Shown: positions 48,343 through 57,316 of the stretch, in pieces
Layout: each line of letters begins with the position of its first letter
How positions within the stretch are numbered: position 1 is the stretch's first letter
Assembly (NCBI GenBank): GCA_937926975.1
Contig: CALBCJ010000030.1
Location: forward strand, 1 to 57,316
DNA length: 57,316 bases
From: an uncultured Propionibacteriaceae bacterium
Lineage (GTDB): Bacteria > Actinomycetota > Actinomycetes > Propionibacteriales > Propionibacteriaceae
Reading direction: 5' to 3'
The notes under the pieces: generated by a model
The model's database searches: none
What the model was told of the DNA's origin: nothing
Seen by the model: the letters and a program-made list of their open reading frames with translations, nothing else
Translations under genes and position numbers: made by a program

Positions 48343-48407
48343 AGGGCCGTCCGGCCGGTGCCGGCCAGACCCCGAGCGTCTCTGCCTCGGCGCGAGCGGA
48401 CGGCCCT
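48343..48407. other. Potential three-way-junction structure between divergent genes
   Basis: AGGGCCGTCCG (48343-48353) is the exact complement of CGGACGGCCCT (48397-48407). Inside are GGCCGG-TG-CCGGCC (48353-48366) and CCGAG...CTCGG (48372-48390). Both neighbouring genes appear leaderless, so this lies outside their transcripts and may be an operator, a cruciform or an unrecognised RNA. Confidence 0.4.
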
Positions 48408-48556
48408 GCCCCGGGGGCCGCTCAGCCAGACCGTGAGACGCTCGCTCGGGCGCCGCTGCTCTGCGGCTAGGCGCTGCGCCTCGGGGGGTGGGTGCTGGCT
48501 GGAGGGCGACGGCGTGCCGGTGCGCCGGTGAGCCAGCAGAGCTGTACCCTGCCCCG

Positions 48557-48922
48557 GTGACCAGACGCCGTTGTTCTCGGTCGGGGTGCCAGGAAGCGGC
48601 TGTCGCGACACTGACCTTCGCTTACGCGGAGTCCACGGCCGTGGTGGGTCCACTGGCAGTACGCAGCGAGCCCGGTGCGTACGACCTGTGCCCCTACCAC
48701 GCCCAGGGGCTGTCTGTCCCGCGGGGCTGGGAGGTGATCCGGCTGCCGCTGGACGACCAGCCAGACCATGTCGCCAGCGACCTGCTGGCGCTTGCCGACG
48801 CCGTCCGTGAGGCGGCCGGGCTGGAGCCGGAGAACCCGGCCCGGCCGGCCACCGTGGTCGAGGTGGCCCGGCGCGGGCACCTGACCCTGCTCACCGACAG
48901 CCAGCCACCGAGGTCAAGGTGA
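48557..48922 (+). CDS. DUF3499 family protein
   Basis: A 121-residue protein of unknown function, starting MTRRRCSRSGCQEAAVATLT. Cys6, Cys11, Cys45 and His48 (in YDLCPYHAQGL) look like a zinc site. The family is restricted to actinobacteria and always near manB and whiB. GTG 48557 has TACCCT (48545-48550) 6 bases upstream, so the message is probably leaderless; the longer frame upstream is non-homologous. Confidence 0.85.
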   Translation: MTRRRCSRSGCQEAAVATLTFAYAESTAVVGPLAVRSEPGAYDLCPYHAQGLSVPRGWEVIRLPLDDQPDHVASDLLALADAVREAAGLEPENPARPATVVEVARRGHLTLLTDSQPPRSR

Positions 48923-48968
48923 GCGGCTCGGTAGGCGCGTGGCGGCCGTAGTCGCTAGGCTGCCAACG

Positions 48969-50336
48969 ATGCTGACACCAGGGGTTTTCAAGGCCAACGA
49001 CATCCGCGGAGTCGTGGGCACCGACCAGCCAGAGTGGGACGCCGACGGCGCCCGGGCTCTCGGCGTGGCGTTCGTCGAGCTGGCCGACCTAGCCGGGAAG
49101 AGCTTCGTGATGGGGCGCGACATGCGTACCTCCGGGCCGCAGCTGTCGGCTGCCTTCGCTGACGGCGCAGCCCGGGCCGGCGCCTCGGTGATCGATATCG
49201 GCCTGGCCTCGACCGACCAGCTCTGGTTCGCGTCCGGGCACCTCGACCGGCCGGGGGCGCAGTTCACCGCCAGCCACAACCCGGCCCGCTACAACGGCAT
49301 CAAGTTCTGCCGCCACCAGGCCCAGCCGGTGACCCCCGGCTTTCTCGTCGAGCTGGCCGCACTGGCCCAGCGGTACGACGCCGAGGGGCTGCCCGACCCG
49401 GTCGGTGGCGGCCAGGTCAGCCAGCAGGACCTGCTCGGCGCCTACGCCGGCTACCTGCACTCCCTGGTCAGGCTGGACCACACCCGCCGGCTGCGGGTCG
49501 TGGTCGACGCCGGCAACGGGATGGCCGGCCACACCGCCCCGGCGGTGCTAGGGCCCCTCAACGTGGAGCTCGTCGGGCTCTTCCTCGACCTCGACGGCAG
49601 CTTCCCCAACCACCAGCCGAACCCGCTGGAGCCGCAGAACCTCGTCGACGCCCAGCGGGCCGTGGTCGAGCACCAGGCCGACCTGGCGCTGGTCTTCGAC
49701 GGCGACGCCGACCGCTGCTTCGTGATCGACGAGCGCGGCCAGGTGGTGCCGCCGTCAATCGTCACCGCCCTGATCGCGGCCTCTGAGCTGGAGCGCGAGC
49801 CCGGAGCCACCGTGGTGGTCAACACCATTACCTCCCGGGCCGCGGCCGAGGTGGTCAGCGAGCACGGCGGCACGGTGGTCACCTCCCGGGTGGGGCACAC
49901 GTACGTCAAGGCCCTGATGGCCGAGCACGGGGCGGTCTTCGGCGGTGAGCACTCCGCGCACTACTACTTCCGGGACTTCTGGGGGGCCGACACCGGGATG
50001 CTGGCCGGGCTGCACGTGCTCGGCCTGCTGGGCCGCAGCGACCAGCCGCTGTCACAGCTGGTCGCCGCGTACGACCGGTATGTCGGCTCTGGCGAGATCA
50101 ACTCCTCGGTCGCCGACCAGCAGGCCGCCATGCGTACGGTGGCCGAGCACTTCGCCGGGCGGGGCAGCATCGACTGGACCGACGGCCTGACCGTCCGGGC
50201 CGACGACTGGTGGGTGAGCCTGCGGGCCAGCAACACCGAGCCGCTGCTGCGGCTCAACGTGGAGGCCTGCGACCAGGCCACGATGGAGGGCCTGCGGGAT
50301 GAGACCCTGGCCCTGGTGCGAGCGGAGGGACGATGA
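48969..50336 (+). CDS. manB: Phosphomannomutase ManB
   Basis: Converts mannose-6-phosphate to mannose-1-phosphate for ManC. The 455-residue phosphohexomutase starts MLTPGVFKANDIRGVVG and has the phosphoserine loop FTASHNPARYNGIKF, the metal loop VFDGDADRCFVIDE, GGEHSAHYYFRDFWGADTGM and RASNTEPLLRLNVEA. TAGGCT (48956-48961) ends 7 bases before ATG 48969. It overlaps the next gene by 4 bases. Phosphoglucomutase activity is possible but the sequence matches the ManB/PmmA group. Confidence 0.94.
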   Translation: MLTPGVFKANDIRGVVGTDQPEWDADGARALGVAFVELADLAGKSFVMGRDMRTSGPQLSAAFADGAARAGASVIDIGLASTDQLWFASGHLDRPGAQFTASHNPARYNGIKFCRHQAQPVTPGFLVELAALAQRYDAEGLPDPVGGGQVSQQDLLGAYAGYLHSLVRLDHTRRLRVVVDAGNGMAGHTAPAVLGPLNVELVGLFLDLDGSFPNHQPNPLEPQNLVDAQRAVVEHQADLALVFDGDADRCFVIDERGQVVPPSIVTALIAASELEREPGATVVVNTITSRAAAEVVSEHGGTVVTSRVGHTYVKALMAEHGAVFGGEHSAHYYFRDFWGADTGMLAGLHVLGLLGRSDQPLSQLVAAYDRYVGSGEINSSVADQQAAMRTVAEHFAGRGSIDWTDGLTVRADDWWVSLRASNTEPLLRLNVEACDQATMEGLRDETLALVRAEGR

Positions 50337-50539
50337 ACCAGATCGAGCTCAACCAGGCGCTGCTGGAGATCCTGGTCTGCCCGGCCTGCCGCTCGGGACT
50401 GGTGACCGACCACGAGGCCGGGGAGCTGGTCTGCGCCAGCCCCGACTGTGGCCTGGCCTACCCGGTCCGCGACTCGATCCCGGTCCTGTTGGTGGACGAG
50501 GCCCGGGCGCCGGGCCAGCCCCGGACTGACGAGGCCTGA
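50333..50539 (+). CDS. Trm112-like zinc-ribbon protein
   Basis: A 68-residue protein that overlaps the manB stop (ATGA). It has a zinc ribbon with Cys16, Cys19, Cys34 and Cys39 (LVCPACRSGL and LVCASPDCGLAYPV) followed by the family RDSIPVLLVDEAR, the Trm112/UPF0434 pattern. In other systems such proteins activate methyltransferases; here, sitting between manB and the SIS gene in the usual actinobacterial order, the role is unknown. Confidence 0.87.
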   Translation: MNQIELNQALLEILVCPACRSGLVTDHEAGELVCASPDCGLAYPVRDSIPVLLVDEARAPGQPRTDEA

Positions 50540-50551
50540 GGACCCCTGTCG

Positions 50552-51580
50552 ATGCCGGACTTCGACGACTCCCGGCTGGAGGACCCGGCCGCCCTGGCCG
50601 AGGTCGACCCCACCCTGCGGCACCTGGCGCAGGCCGGGGCCCGGCTGCGGATCGAGAGCGGCCAGGCCGACTTCTCGCAGCTAGCCGACCTGGCGGACGG
50701 CTACCGGCCGCGGGCCGTGATCGCGTCCGGGCCCGAGTCCCGCCTGGTCCGGGCGGTGCTGGAGCCGTGCTGCCCGGTCCCGTTCGTGGCCTGGCCCAGC
50801 CACGCCCTGCCGGCCTGGGTGGGGGCGCTGGACCTGGTGCTGGTGCTGACCGACCAGACGTACGCCCCGGAGGTCAGCGCCACCGTCGCCGAGGCTGCCC
50901 GCCGGGGTGCCCGGGTGATCCTGGCCTGCCCGGCCGGGTCTCCGGTGGCGGAGCAGGCAGCGGGCCGGGAGACCACTATCGTGGCGACTCAGACCGGTGA
51001 CCCGACCGCCAGCGCGATCATCATGCTGGACGGGCTGAGCCGGACCGGGCTCGGTCCCGAGATCCACCCGGACCGGGTGGCGCAGGCCCTGGACGAGGTC
51101 GCCGAGCAGTGCTCCCCGCACCAGGACGTGGCCTCGAACCCGGCCAAGGACCTGGCGATCGCGCTGGCCGACGACCTGCCCCTGGTCTGGGGCGGGTCGG
51201 TGCTGGCGGCCCGGGCCTCACGCCGGGTCGCCGAGGCGCTGCGCGAGGCCAGCGGGCGCCCGGCCCTGGCCGCCGACGCCGACGACCTGGTCACCCTGAT
51301 CCAGGCGGCGCCACGGCGGGACCCGTTCGCCGACCCGTTTGACGAGACCCGGGACTCCCGCTGCACCACCCTGGTGGTCCTCGACGACCACCGCGACAGC
51401 CAGGCTGTGGCCCGGGCCCGGACCCCGCTGCTGGCGCTGGCCGAGCGGCACGACGTGCGGGTCCGGACCATCAGCCACGACCAGGGCCACGATGTGGAGC
51501 GCTACGCCTGCCTGCTGCAGCACGGCCTGTTCGCTGCGACCTATCTTCGCCTCGGGCTCGGGCCAAACCTGGCAAGATAA
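50552..51580 (+). CDS. SIS-domain protein, phosphomannose isomerase-like
   Basis: A 342-residue protein similar to bifunctional phosphoglucose/phosphomannose isomerases and to mycobacterial Rv3256c. It has SIS-type segments (RAVIASGPESRLVRAVLE, LDLVLVLTDQTYAPEVSATV) and the C-terminal domain ending LQHGLFAATYLRLGLGPN. The classical sugar-binding Ser/Thr loop (SxSGxT) is not clear: the equivalent reads LTDQTYAPE, so isomerase activity is uncertain. It follows the Trm112-like gene by 12 bases. Confidence 0.75.
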   Translation: MPDFDDSRLEDPAALAEVDPTLRHLAQAGARLRIESGQADFSQLADLADGYRPRAVIASGPESRLVRAVLEPCCPVPFVAWPSHALPAWVGALDLVLVLTDQTYAPEVSATVAEAARRGARVILACPAGSPVAEQAAGRETTIVATQTGDPTASAIIMLDGLSRTGLGPEIHPDRVAQALDEVAEQCSPHQDVASNPAKDLAIALADDLPLVWGGSVLAARASRRVAEALREASGRPALAADADDLVTLIQAAPRRDPFADPFDETRDSRCTTLVVLDDHRDSQAVARARTPLLALAERHDVRVRTISHDQGHDVERYACLLQHGLFAATYLRLGLGPNLAR

Positions 51581-51608
51581 GGCGAGACGCTAGACGGGAG
51601 GGTTTGCG

Positions 51609-52037
51609 ATGACACGGGTCCTGGTCCTCAACGGGCCGAACCTCGGCCAGCTGGGCAAGCGGGAGCCTGAGATCTTCGGTCATGTGACTCATGCCGAGCT
51701 CGCCGAGCACCTGGTAGGTACCGGTCAAGGTCTGGGCCTCGAGGTTGAGGTCCGCCAGACCGACGCCGAGCACGAGATGCTGGCCTGGCTGCACGAGGCC
51801 TCCGACCAGGCGGTCCCGGTGGTGGTCAACCCGGCCGGCTGGACCTACTCCTCGGTGGCGGTGGCCGACGCCTGCGCCCAGGTCGCGGAGATCATCGAGG
51901 TCCACATCTCCAATGTGCACGCCCGTGAGGAGTTCCGCCGGAAGTCGGTCGTCAGCCCGTACGTGAACGGTGTGATCGTCGGGCTCGGGCTGGGTGGGTA
52001 CGACCTGGCGCTGACCCACATCGCCGCTACCCGCTGA
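51609..52037 (+). CDS. Type II 3-dehydroquinase homologue with altered active site
   Basis: A 142-residue member of the AroQ fold with LVLNGPNLGQLGKREPEIFG, VVVNPAGWTYSSVAV and IEVHISNVHAREEFRR. Type II enzymes use an Arg and a catalytic Tyr in LGxRxPxxYG; here Arg18 is present but the Tyr is Phe23. The usual THTS, in which His contacts substrate, is TYSS with Tyr80. Asn74 and His99 are kept. So the shikimate-pathway reaction may be impaired or changed. GGGAGGG is 6 bases upstream of the ATG. Located between the SIS gene and ahcY. Confidence 0.8.
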   Translation: MTRVLVLNGPNLGQLGKREPEIFGHVTHAELAEHLVGTGQGLGLEVEVRQTDAEHEMLAWLHEASDQAVPVVVNPAGWTYSSVAVADACAQVAEIIEVHISNVHAREEFRRKSVVSPYVNGVIVGLGLGGYDLALTHIAATR

Positions 52038-52088
52038 GGCACGCCGTACGTTGGTCTGCCCGGCGCGGCTTTGCGTAGGATGCCGGCC

Positions 52089-53567
<1,479 letters not shown>

Positions 53568-53579
53568 GTCTGTGAGTGA

Positions 53580-53611
53580 CCAAGGGCCCTGCCGGCTGGC
53601 GGGGCCCTTGG
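53580..53611 (+). terminator. Terminator hairpin after ahcY
   Basis: CCAAGGGCCC (53580-53589) pairs with GGGCCCTTGG (53602-53611), extended by inner T-G and GCC/GGC pairs to a 14-bp stem with a GGCT loop. It lies 12 bases after the ahcY stop. No T-run follows. Confidence 0.7.
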
Positions 53612-53710
53612 TGCCTGCTGGGGTCGTGGACCACGGGCAGGCCACCGCTCGGGGTCGGCCGCCGAGCCCGGGCCGGCGAGCGGCCTCGGAGCAGCGAGGG
53701 CGGCTGGGGC

Positions 53711-54214
53711 TCAGCCCCGCGGGACCAGAAAGTCGACGAGCCGGCCGGGCTTGTCACCCAGCTCGGACCACTCGCCGTCGACCTCGATGACCGCCATCGC
53801 GGCGGTGGGGAAGCCCTTGTCGAAGCCGGTCCAGGCCGCGGTCTGCTCCCGCTCGGTGAGTGCCTCGACCAGCTGCGGGGTGGTGGGGGCGTGCCCCAGG
53901 CAGAGGACCGTGTCGGCCTCGGCCGGAAGCGCCTGCAGCTCGTCGAGGACCACGTCGGTGTCGTGGTCGTACAGGACCTCCAGGTCCCGCTGCCCGTGGT
54001 GCTGGGCGCCGGCGGCGGCCATCTCCTCCCAGGTCGCGCGGGTACGGCGGGTGGGGGAGGTCAGCACGTACGGCCGCAGGCCCCGCTCGGCGAGGACCGC
54101 CCCGGCGGCCCGGGCATCGCTCCGGCCGCGGTCAGACAGGTCGCGCAGGTGGTCGACCGTGTGGTCCTCCCACGAGGACTTCGCGTGTCGCATCAGGATC
54201 AGCGTGCGTGCCAT
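53711..54214 (-). CDS. SixA-type histidine phosphatase
   Basis: A 167-residue member of the histidine phosphatase branch of the phosphoglycerate-mutase superfamily. It begins MARTLILMRHAKSSWEDH, with the RHAKSS signature of SixA-like phosphohistidine phosphatases, LTSPTRRTRATWEEM, and the second His in LCLGHAPTTPQLVEALT. Target unknown. ATG 54214 has TATTGT (minus-strand 54222-54227) 7 bases upstream. Convergent with ahcY; the 54228-54457 gap holds promoters only. Confidence 0.85.
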   Translation of the reverse strand: MARTLILMRHAKSSWEDHTVDHLRDLSDRGRSDARAAGAVLAERGLRPYVLTSPTRRTRATWEEMAAAGAQHHGQRDLEVLYDHDTDVVLDELQALPAEADTVLCLGHAPTTPQLVEALTEREQTAAWTGFDKGFPTAAMAVIEVDGEWSELGDKPGRLVDFLVPRG

Positions 54215-54457
54215 GCCGGGCACAATAGCGGCTCAGTACTGGCGGGGCTCGTCCGTCACCTGGTCAGGCTCGGCCCGGACGCTCGGGGCACGGCGGGCAG
54301 ACCGGCCCGGACCGTACGCCACCCGCCAACCGCGGTCACCAGCGGCTCATAGCGCGGATCTTAGCTGGCGGCAAGGCTGTCCATGCGGGGAGCACCGTGC
54401 TCCCACGCACCGCCGGTGGGCGAGACTGGGCCTGACGACTTCCAAGGAGATGGCCTC

Positions 54458-55846
54458 ATGACCTCCGACCTGATTCGTGACGCTCTGGCCGCTGCCAGCG
54501 ACACCGCCGCTGTGGTGGTGGGTCCCGGGGTGGTAGAGCAGACCGGGCCTACCTTCACGACAGTCTTCCCCGGCCGGCGGGCAGTGGTGGTGGCCGACGA
54601 GACCACCTGGGCGGTCGCCGGGCCGCAGGTCACCGGCTCGCTGCGGGCGGCCGGGGCTGAGCTCGAGGCGCCGGTGGTCTACCCGGGCCACCCGGTGCTG
54701 CTCGCCGACGGGGAGACCGTGGCGGACCTGCGGCAGCGGCTGGAGGCCACCGACGCGGTCGCCTGCTCGGTCGGCTCGGGCTCCCTCAACGACGTCGCCA
54801 AGCTCGCCTCCCACCAGGCCGGGCGCCGCTACCAGCACGTCTGCACCGCAGCCTCGGTCGACGGGTACACCTCGTCCGGGGCGGCGGTCACGGTCAACGG
54901 GGTGAAGACCACCCACCTCTGCCCGGCTCCGCTGGCGGTGGTCGCGCCGCTGGACATCATGGCGGCCGCGCCGGCTTGGCTGACCGCCACCGGGCTCGGA
55001 GACCTGGTCGAGAAGGTGCCGGCCGGGGCGGACTGGCTGGTCGCCGACGCGCTGGGCGTCGAGGCGGTCGACCCGGAGGCCTGGCGCCTGGTCCAGGGGC
55101 CGCTGGCCGGGGCGGTCGCAGACCCCTCCGGGCTGGCCGATGGTGACCTGGCCGCGGTCGGCCGGCTGACCGAGGCGCTGATGATGTCGGGGCTGGCGGT
55201 GCAGGTGCACGGCAGCACCCGCCCGGCGTCGGGGGCCGGGCACTGCTTCTCCCACCAGTGGGAGATGGAGGGGTACGGCCGGGACTGGGAGCCGCCCTTG
55301 TCACATGGCTTCAAGGTGGGCCTGGGGGCAGTGGCGATGTGTGCCCTGTACGAGTCGGTGGTGCAGCTGGACCTGACCGGTTTCGACATGGAGGCGCGGC
55401 TGGACGGCTGGCCGAGCCAGGAGCAGGACGCCTCGCGGGTGAGGCGGTTGCAGCCGAACCCGGTGATCCGGGGGACCGCCCTGGCCCAGTCGACCGCGAA
55501 GCGGCTGGACCCCGAGACGGCCCGGGAGCGGCTGCAGCGGGCGGTTGAGGTCTGGCCGGATCTGCGGGGCCGGCTGCGCCAGCAGCTGCTGCCGGCCTCG
55601 GTGGTGGCGGACCGGCTGAAGGCCGTCGGCGCCCCGTGGCACCCGGTCCAGATCGGCTCCTCGCTGGCGGAGCTGCGCCGCAAGTACTTCCAGGCCCAGA
55701 CGATCCGTACCCGCTACACGGTGCTGGACCTGCTGGCCGAGCTGGGGCTGCTCACCGAGCTGGTCGACGCCCTGTTCGCCCCCTGCGGCTTCTGGCACGA
55801 CGCCCCCGTCCCGAAGACCCTGGCCCCAGGCGTTCCTCGTCGCTGA
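54458..55846 (+). CDS. sn-Glycerol-1-phosphate dehydrogenase-type enzyme (AraM/EgsA family)
   Basis: A 462-residue metal-dependent dehydrogenase of the iron-containing alcohol-dehydrogenase fold. Family features: SVGSGSLNDVAKLAS (nucleotide loop), TAASVDGYTSSGAAV (metal-binding Asp), GLGDLVEKVPAGADW, GSTRPASGAGHCFSHQWEM and LSHGFKVGLGA (metal His). Most family members reduce dihydroxyacetone phosphate to sn-glycerol-1-phosphate, known from archaea and some bacteria (AraM). The sequence is longer than typical 350-400-residue members. AAGGAG lies 8 bases before ATG 54458. Stereospecificity needs experimental proof. Confidence 0.75.
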   Translation: MTSDLIRDALAAASDTAAVVVGPGVVEQTGPTFTTVFPGRRAVVVADETTWAVAGPQVTGSLRAAGAELEAPVVYPGHPVLLADGETVADLRQRLEATDAVACSVGSGSLNDVAKLASHQAGRRYQHVCTAASVDGYTSSGAAVTVNGVKTTHLCPAPLAVVAPLDIMAAAPAWLTATGLGDLVEKVPAGADWLVADALGVEAVDPEAWRLVQGPLAGAVADPSGLADGDLAAVGRLTEALMMSGLAVQVHGSTRPASGAGHCFSHQWEMEGYGRDWEPPLSHGFKVGLGAVAMCALYESVVQLDLTGFDMEARLDGWPSQEQDASRVRRLQPNPVIRGTALAQSTAKRLDPETARERLQRAVEVWPDLRGRLRQQLLPASVVADRLKAVGAPWHPVQIGSSLAELRRKYFQAQTIRTRYTVLDLLAELGLLTELVDALFAPCGFWHDAPVPKTLAPGVPRR

Positions 55847-55993
55847 CGGCACGGACCGTGACCCAGGTCGTGGGCACTTGATCACTCGATGACGAGGGTC
55901 ACTGGGTGGGGCTGGGTCGGCTCCTCGCGTGGTGGCGGCCACGTGTCCTCAGCCGGCGACCTCGGCGCAGCGCCACTCCGGTCGGCCTGACGC

Positions 55994-56869
55994 TCACGCC
56001 TGGCTCAGCCCCGGCCGTGCCGGGGCGGCGGCCATGAGGCCCGGCTGTGCGGCAGGACGAGGCCCAGGGGCGCCGGGGGAGCCAGGGTGGGTGGGCTCCA
56101 TGAACTGGTCGCGGACGAGCAGGGTGGCTCCGGCGACCGCGGCGGGGGTAGCGATGACGGCGCCGAGGGGGACCAGGAACAGCAGGTAGCAGGCGAGTCC
56201 GAAGCCGAGGCTGGTCCAGCGCTGGCGGCGGAGCAGGCAGCGACGCTGCGAGAGGCTGAGGCCGCGGGCGTCGCACGGTGCGCCGACCAGCTCGACGGCG
56301 AGCGCCCAGGCCCCGACGACCGCAGCGGTGACCGGCCCGGCGACCGCGCCGACCACGGGGACCAGGCCGACCAGCAGCACCAGCAGCCCCGTCACCAGGG
56401 ACACCCCGAGCAGCCGCAGCCCGTTGCCGACCATCCGCCACAGCTGGACCGACCAGGGCAGACGGACCTCGTTGCGGACCCCGCCGTACAGGCGCTCGAC
56501 CGAGGCCGAGATCTGGTCGTACACCGGGGCCCCCAGCACCAGCGTGAGCCCGGTGAAGGTCAGCACCGACAGGCCGACCCCGGCCGCGACCAGCGCTACC
56601 GCGACGACGACTCGAAGCCAGTCTCTGGCCTGAGCCGACCAGTTCGCGGCGAACGGGGTGGCCAGCTCAGCCAGGGAGGTGGCGTTGAGGCTGAGGGTGA
56701 CGAGGGCGCCCAGCAGCAGCCCCGACACCAGCAGCGCCGGCAGCGCCCCGAGCAGCATCAGGTGGGGTCGTCGTCCCCAGATCCCGAGGCCCCGCCCCAG
56801 GTAGCGTATGCCGTGCCACAGCCCGGACGGCGCACCAGGAGAGAGCGGCTCAGGCAGTGAGGCAGTCAT
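55994..56869 (-). CDS. EI24/CysZ-family membrane protein
   Basis: A 291-residue polytopic protein, beginning MTASLPEPLSPGAPSGLWHG, with about six hydrophobic helices, matching the EI24 (CysZ-like) family by GLWHGIRYLGRGLGIWGRRP and LGAPVYDQISASVERLYGG. E. coli CysZ is a sulfate channel; the substrate here is unknown. The frame extends upstream, but ATG 56869 overlaps the DUF3039 stop (ATGA), so it is coupled and probably co-transcribed. The proline-rich C-terminal tail is variable. Confidence 0.75.
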   Translation of the reverse strand: MTASLPEPLSPGAPSGLWHGIRYLGRGLGIWGRRPHLMLLGALPALLVSGLLLGALVTLSLNATSLAELATPFAANWSAQARDWLRVVVAVALVAAGVGLSVLTFTGLTLVLGAPVYDQISASVERLYGGVRNEVRLPWSVQLWRMVGNGLRLLGVSLVTGLLVLLVGLVPVVGAVAGPVTAAVVGAWALAVELVGAPCDARGLSLSQRRCLLRRQRWTSLGFGLACYLLFLVPLGAVIATPAAVAGATLLVRDQFMEPTHPGSPGAPGPRPAAQPGLMAAAPARPGLSQA

Positions 56870-57144
56870 GCGTCGGGGCTGTCCCCGCCCGGACCCTCCG
56901 GGTGCGCCTCCCAGATCTCCTTGCACTCGGGGCAGACCGGGTAGCGCTCCGGGTTCCGGCTGGGCACCCAGACCTTGCCGCAGAGAGCCACCACCGGGGT
57001 GCCCATCACCATCGCCTCGGTCAGGACCCGCTTCGGCACGTAGTGGGCGAAGCGCTCATGGTCGCCGTCGTCGAGGCGGAACTCGGTCCGCTCGTCGAGA
57101 ACCGTCTGGGATCCGGGCGCGGTACGGGTCTGCGGCGTGCTCAC
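56866..57144 (-). CDS. DUF3039 family protein
   Basis: A 92-residue actinobacterial protein of unknown function. It begins MSTPQTRTAPGSQTVLDERT and has GDHERFAHYVPKRVLTEAMV and ALCGKVWVPSRNPERYPVCP with Cys55, Cys71, Cys74 and His34 suggesting a zinc site. GTG 57144 is preceded by TAGACT 7 bases upstream on the minus strand, a leaderless arrangement; the longer upstream frame is not homologous. Operon with the EI24/CysZ gene. Confidence 0.85.
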   Translation of the reverse strand: MSTPQTRTAPGSQTVLDERTEFRLDDGDHERFAHYVPKRVLTEAMVMGTPVVALCGKVWVPSRNPERYPVCPECKEIWEAHPEGPGGDSPDA

Positions 57145-57261
57145 GGTCCCGAGTCTAGTGACCCCGGTCCGGGCCCCACCGCTGGAGCCGGCTCGTCGCC
57201 CGTGAGTGCCTGCTCTCCTTGACCCGGGCAGCGAGCTCTCCACAAAATCTTGTTGCAGGGA

Positions 57262-57316
57262 TAGCCATCGTGGCTCGTGTGTGTCAGGATGGGGCATCGA
57301 CCATCCCCCGGGAGGT
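57262..57316 (+). promoter_or_regulatory. Promoter and ribosome site of a gene beyond the window
   Basis: A TAGCCA hexamer (57262-57267) and CAGGAT (57285-57290) are 17 bases apart, followed by GGATGG...CCATCC inverted repeats and a final GGGAGGT Shine-Dalgarno at the very end. A start codon should lie just outside. The rest of 57145-57261 holds only the DUF3039 -10 and no gene. Confidence 0.4.

Noticed and set aside
52038..52088. SAH riboswitch before ahcY
   Set aside because: The gap is only 51 bases and the -10 hexamer ends 7 bases before the start, leaving no leader to fold.

Overview
The window is high-GC bacterial chromosome with dense, short-spaced genes, GTG and TTG starts, a WhiB regulator and actinobacterial gene orders: infA-rpmJ-rpsM-rpsK-rpsD-rpoA-rplQ, rplM-rpsI-glmM, and whiB / DUF3499 / manB / SIS protein / ahcY. 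This places it firmly in the Actinomycetota. The set of molybdenum-cofactor genes, the extended ribosomal protein L17 and the general protein style suggest Propionibacteriales, perhaps Propionibacteriaceae, but that finer placement is an inference. No tRNA, rRNA, CRISPR array or prophage was seen.

Layout. 1-4217: the end of the alpha-type ribosomal operon, closed by a strong hairpin terminator. 4251-5348: a GT4 glycosyltransferase. 5321-15255: a molybdate/molybdopterin island with a fused ModB-ModC transporter, ModA, two MogA-type proteins, MobA, MoaA, a HTH regulator preceded by a coupled 28-codon ORF, MoaE, a MoeB/ThiF-type E1, MoeA and MoaC; no moaD is present. 15402-16019: superoxide dismutase behind a SigR/SigH-like promoter. 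16021-16518: an unexplained non-coding element with perfect 18-bp terminal inverted repeats and internal paired-stem modules that covary. 16533-18880: an ABC-2 exporter pair whose stop codon lies in a partial copy of the element end. 18962-21110: rsmC-like, truA and trmB (minus strand). 21215-25703: yccF, marC, an EF-G-like GTPase and a lactonase. 25921-35106: rplM, rpsI, glmM, a patch of broken genes, coaA, glmS, acpS and two tandem Nnr genes, the second with eroded active-site motifs. 35150-37644: extensin/M15-like protein, purK, purE. 37757-53567: a cell-envelope region (LCP ligase, GT2, manC, whiB, a 1028-residue GT2 membrane protein, DUF5719, DUF3499, manB, SIS protein), then an AroQ homologue and ahcY. 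53711-57144: a SixA-type phosphatase, a glycerol-1-phosphate dehydrogenase-type enzyme, an EI24/CysZ membrane protein and DUF3039.

How the parts fit. ModA/ModBC import molybdate; MoaA/MoaC, MoaE, MoeB, MobA, MoeA and MogA build and load molybdopterin cofactors. GlmS and GlmM supply amino sugar for the wall, ManB and ManC make GDP-mannose, and the LCP protein and glycosyltransferases probably use these for surface polymers. PurK/PurE, CoaA, AcpS, Nnr and AhcY are housekeeping metabolism.

Regulatory style. At least sixteen genes have a TANNNT hexamer ending 6-8 bases before the start codon and no Shine-Dalgarno, which implies leaderless transcripts. The most interesting objects are the covarying repeat element at 16021-16518, the Nnr pseudoenzyme-like paralogue, the AroQ homologue with Phe in place of the catalytic Tyr, the degenerate second MogA, and the coupled short ORF in front of the regulator.
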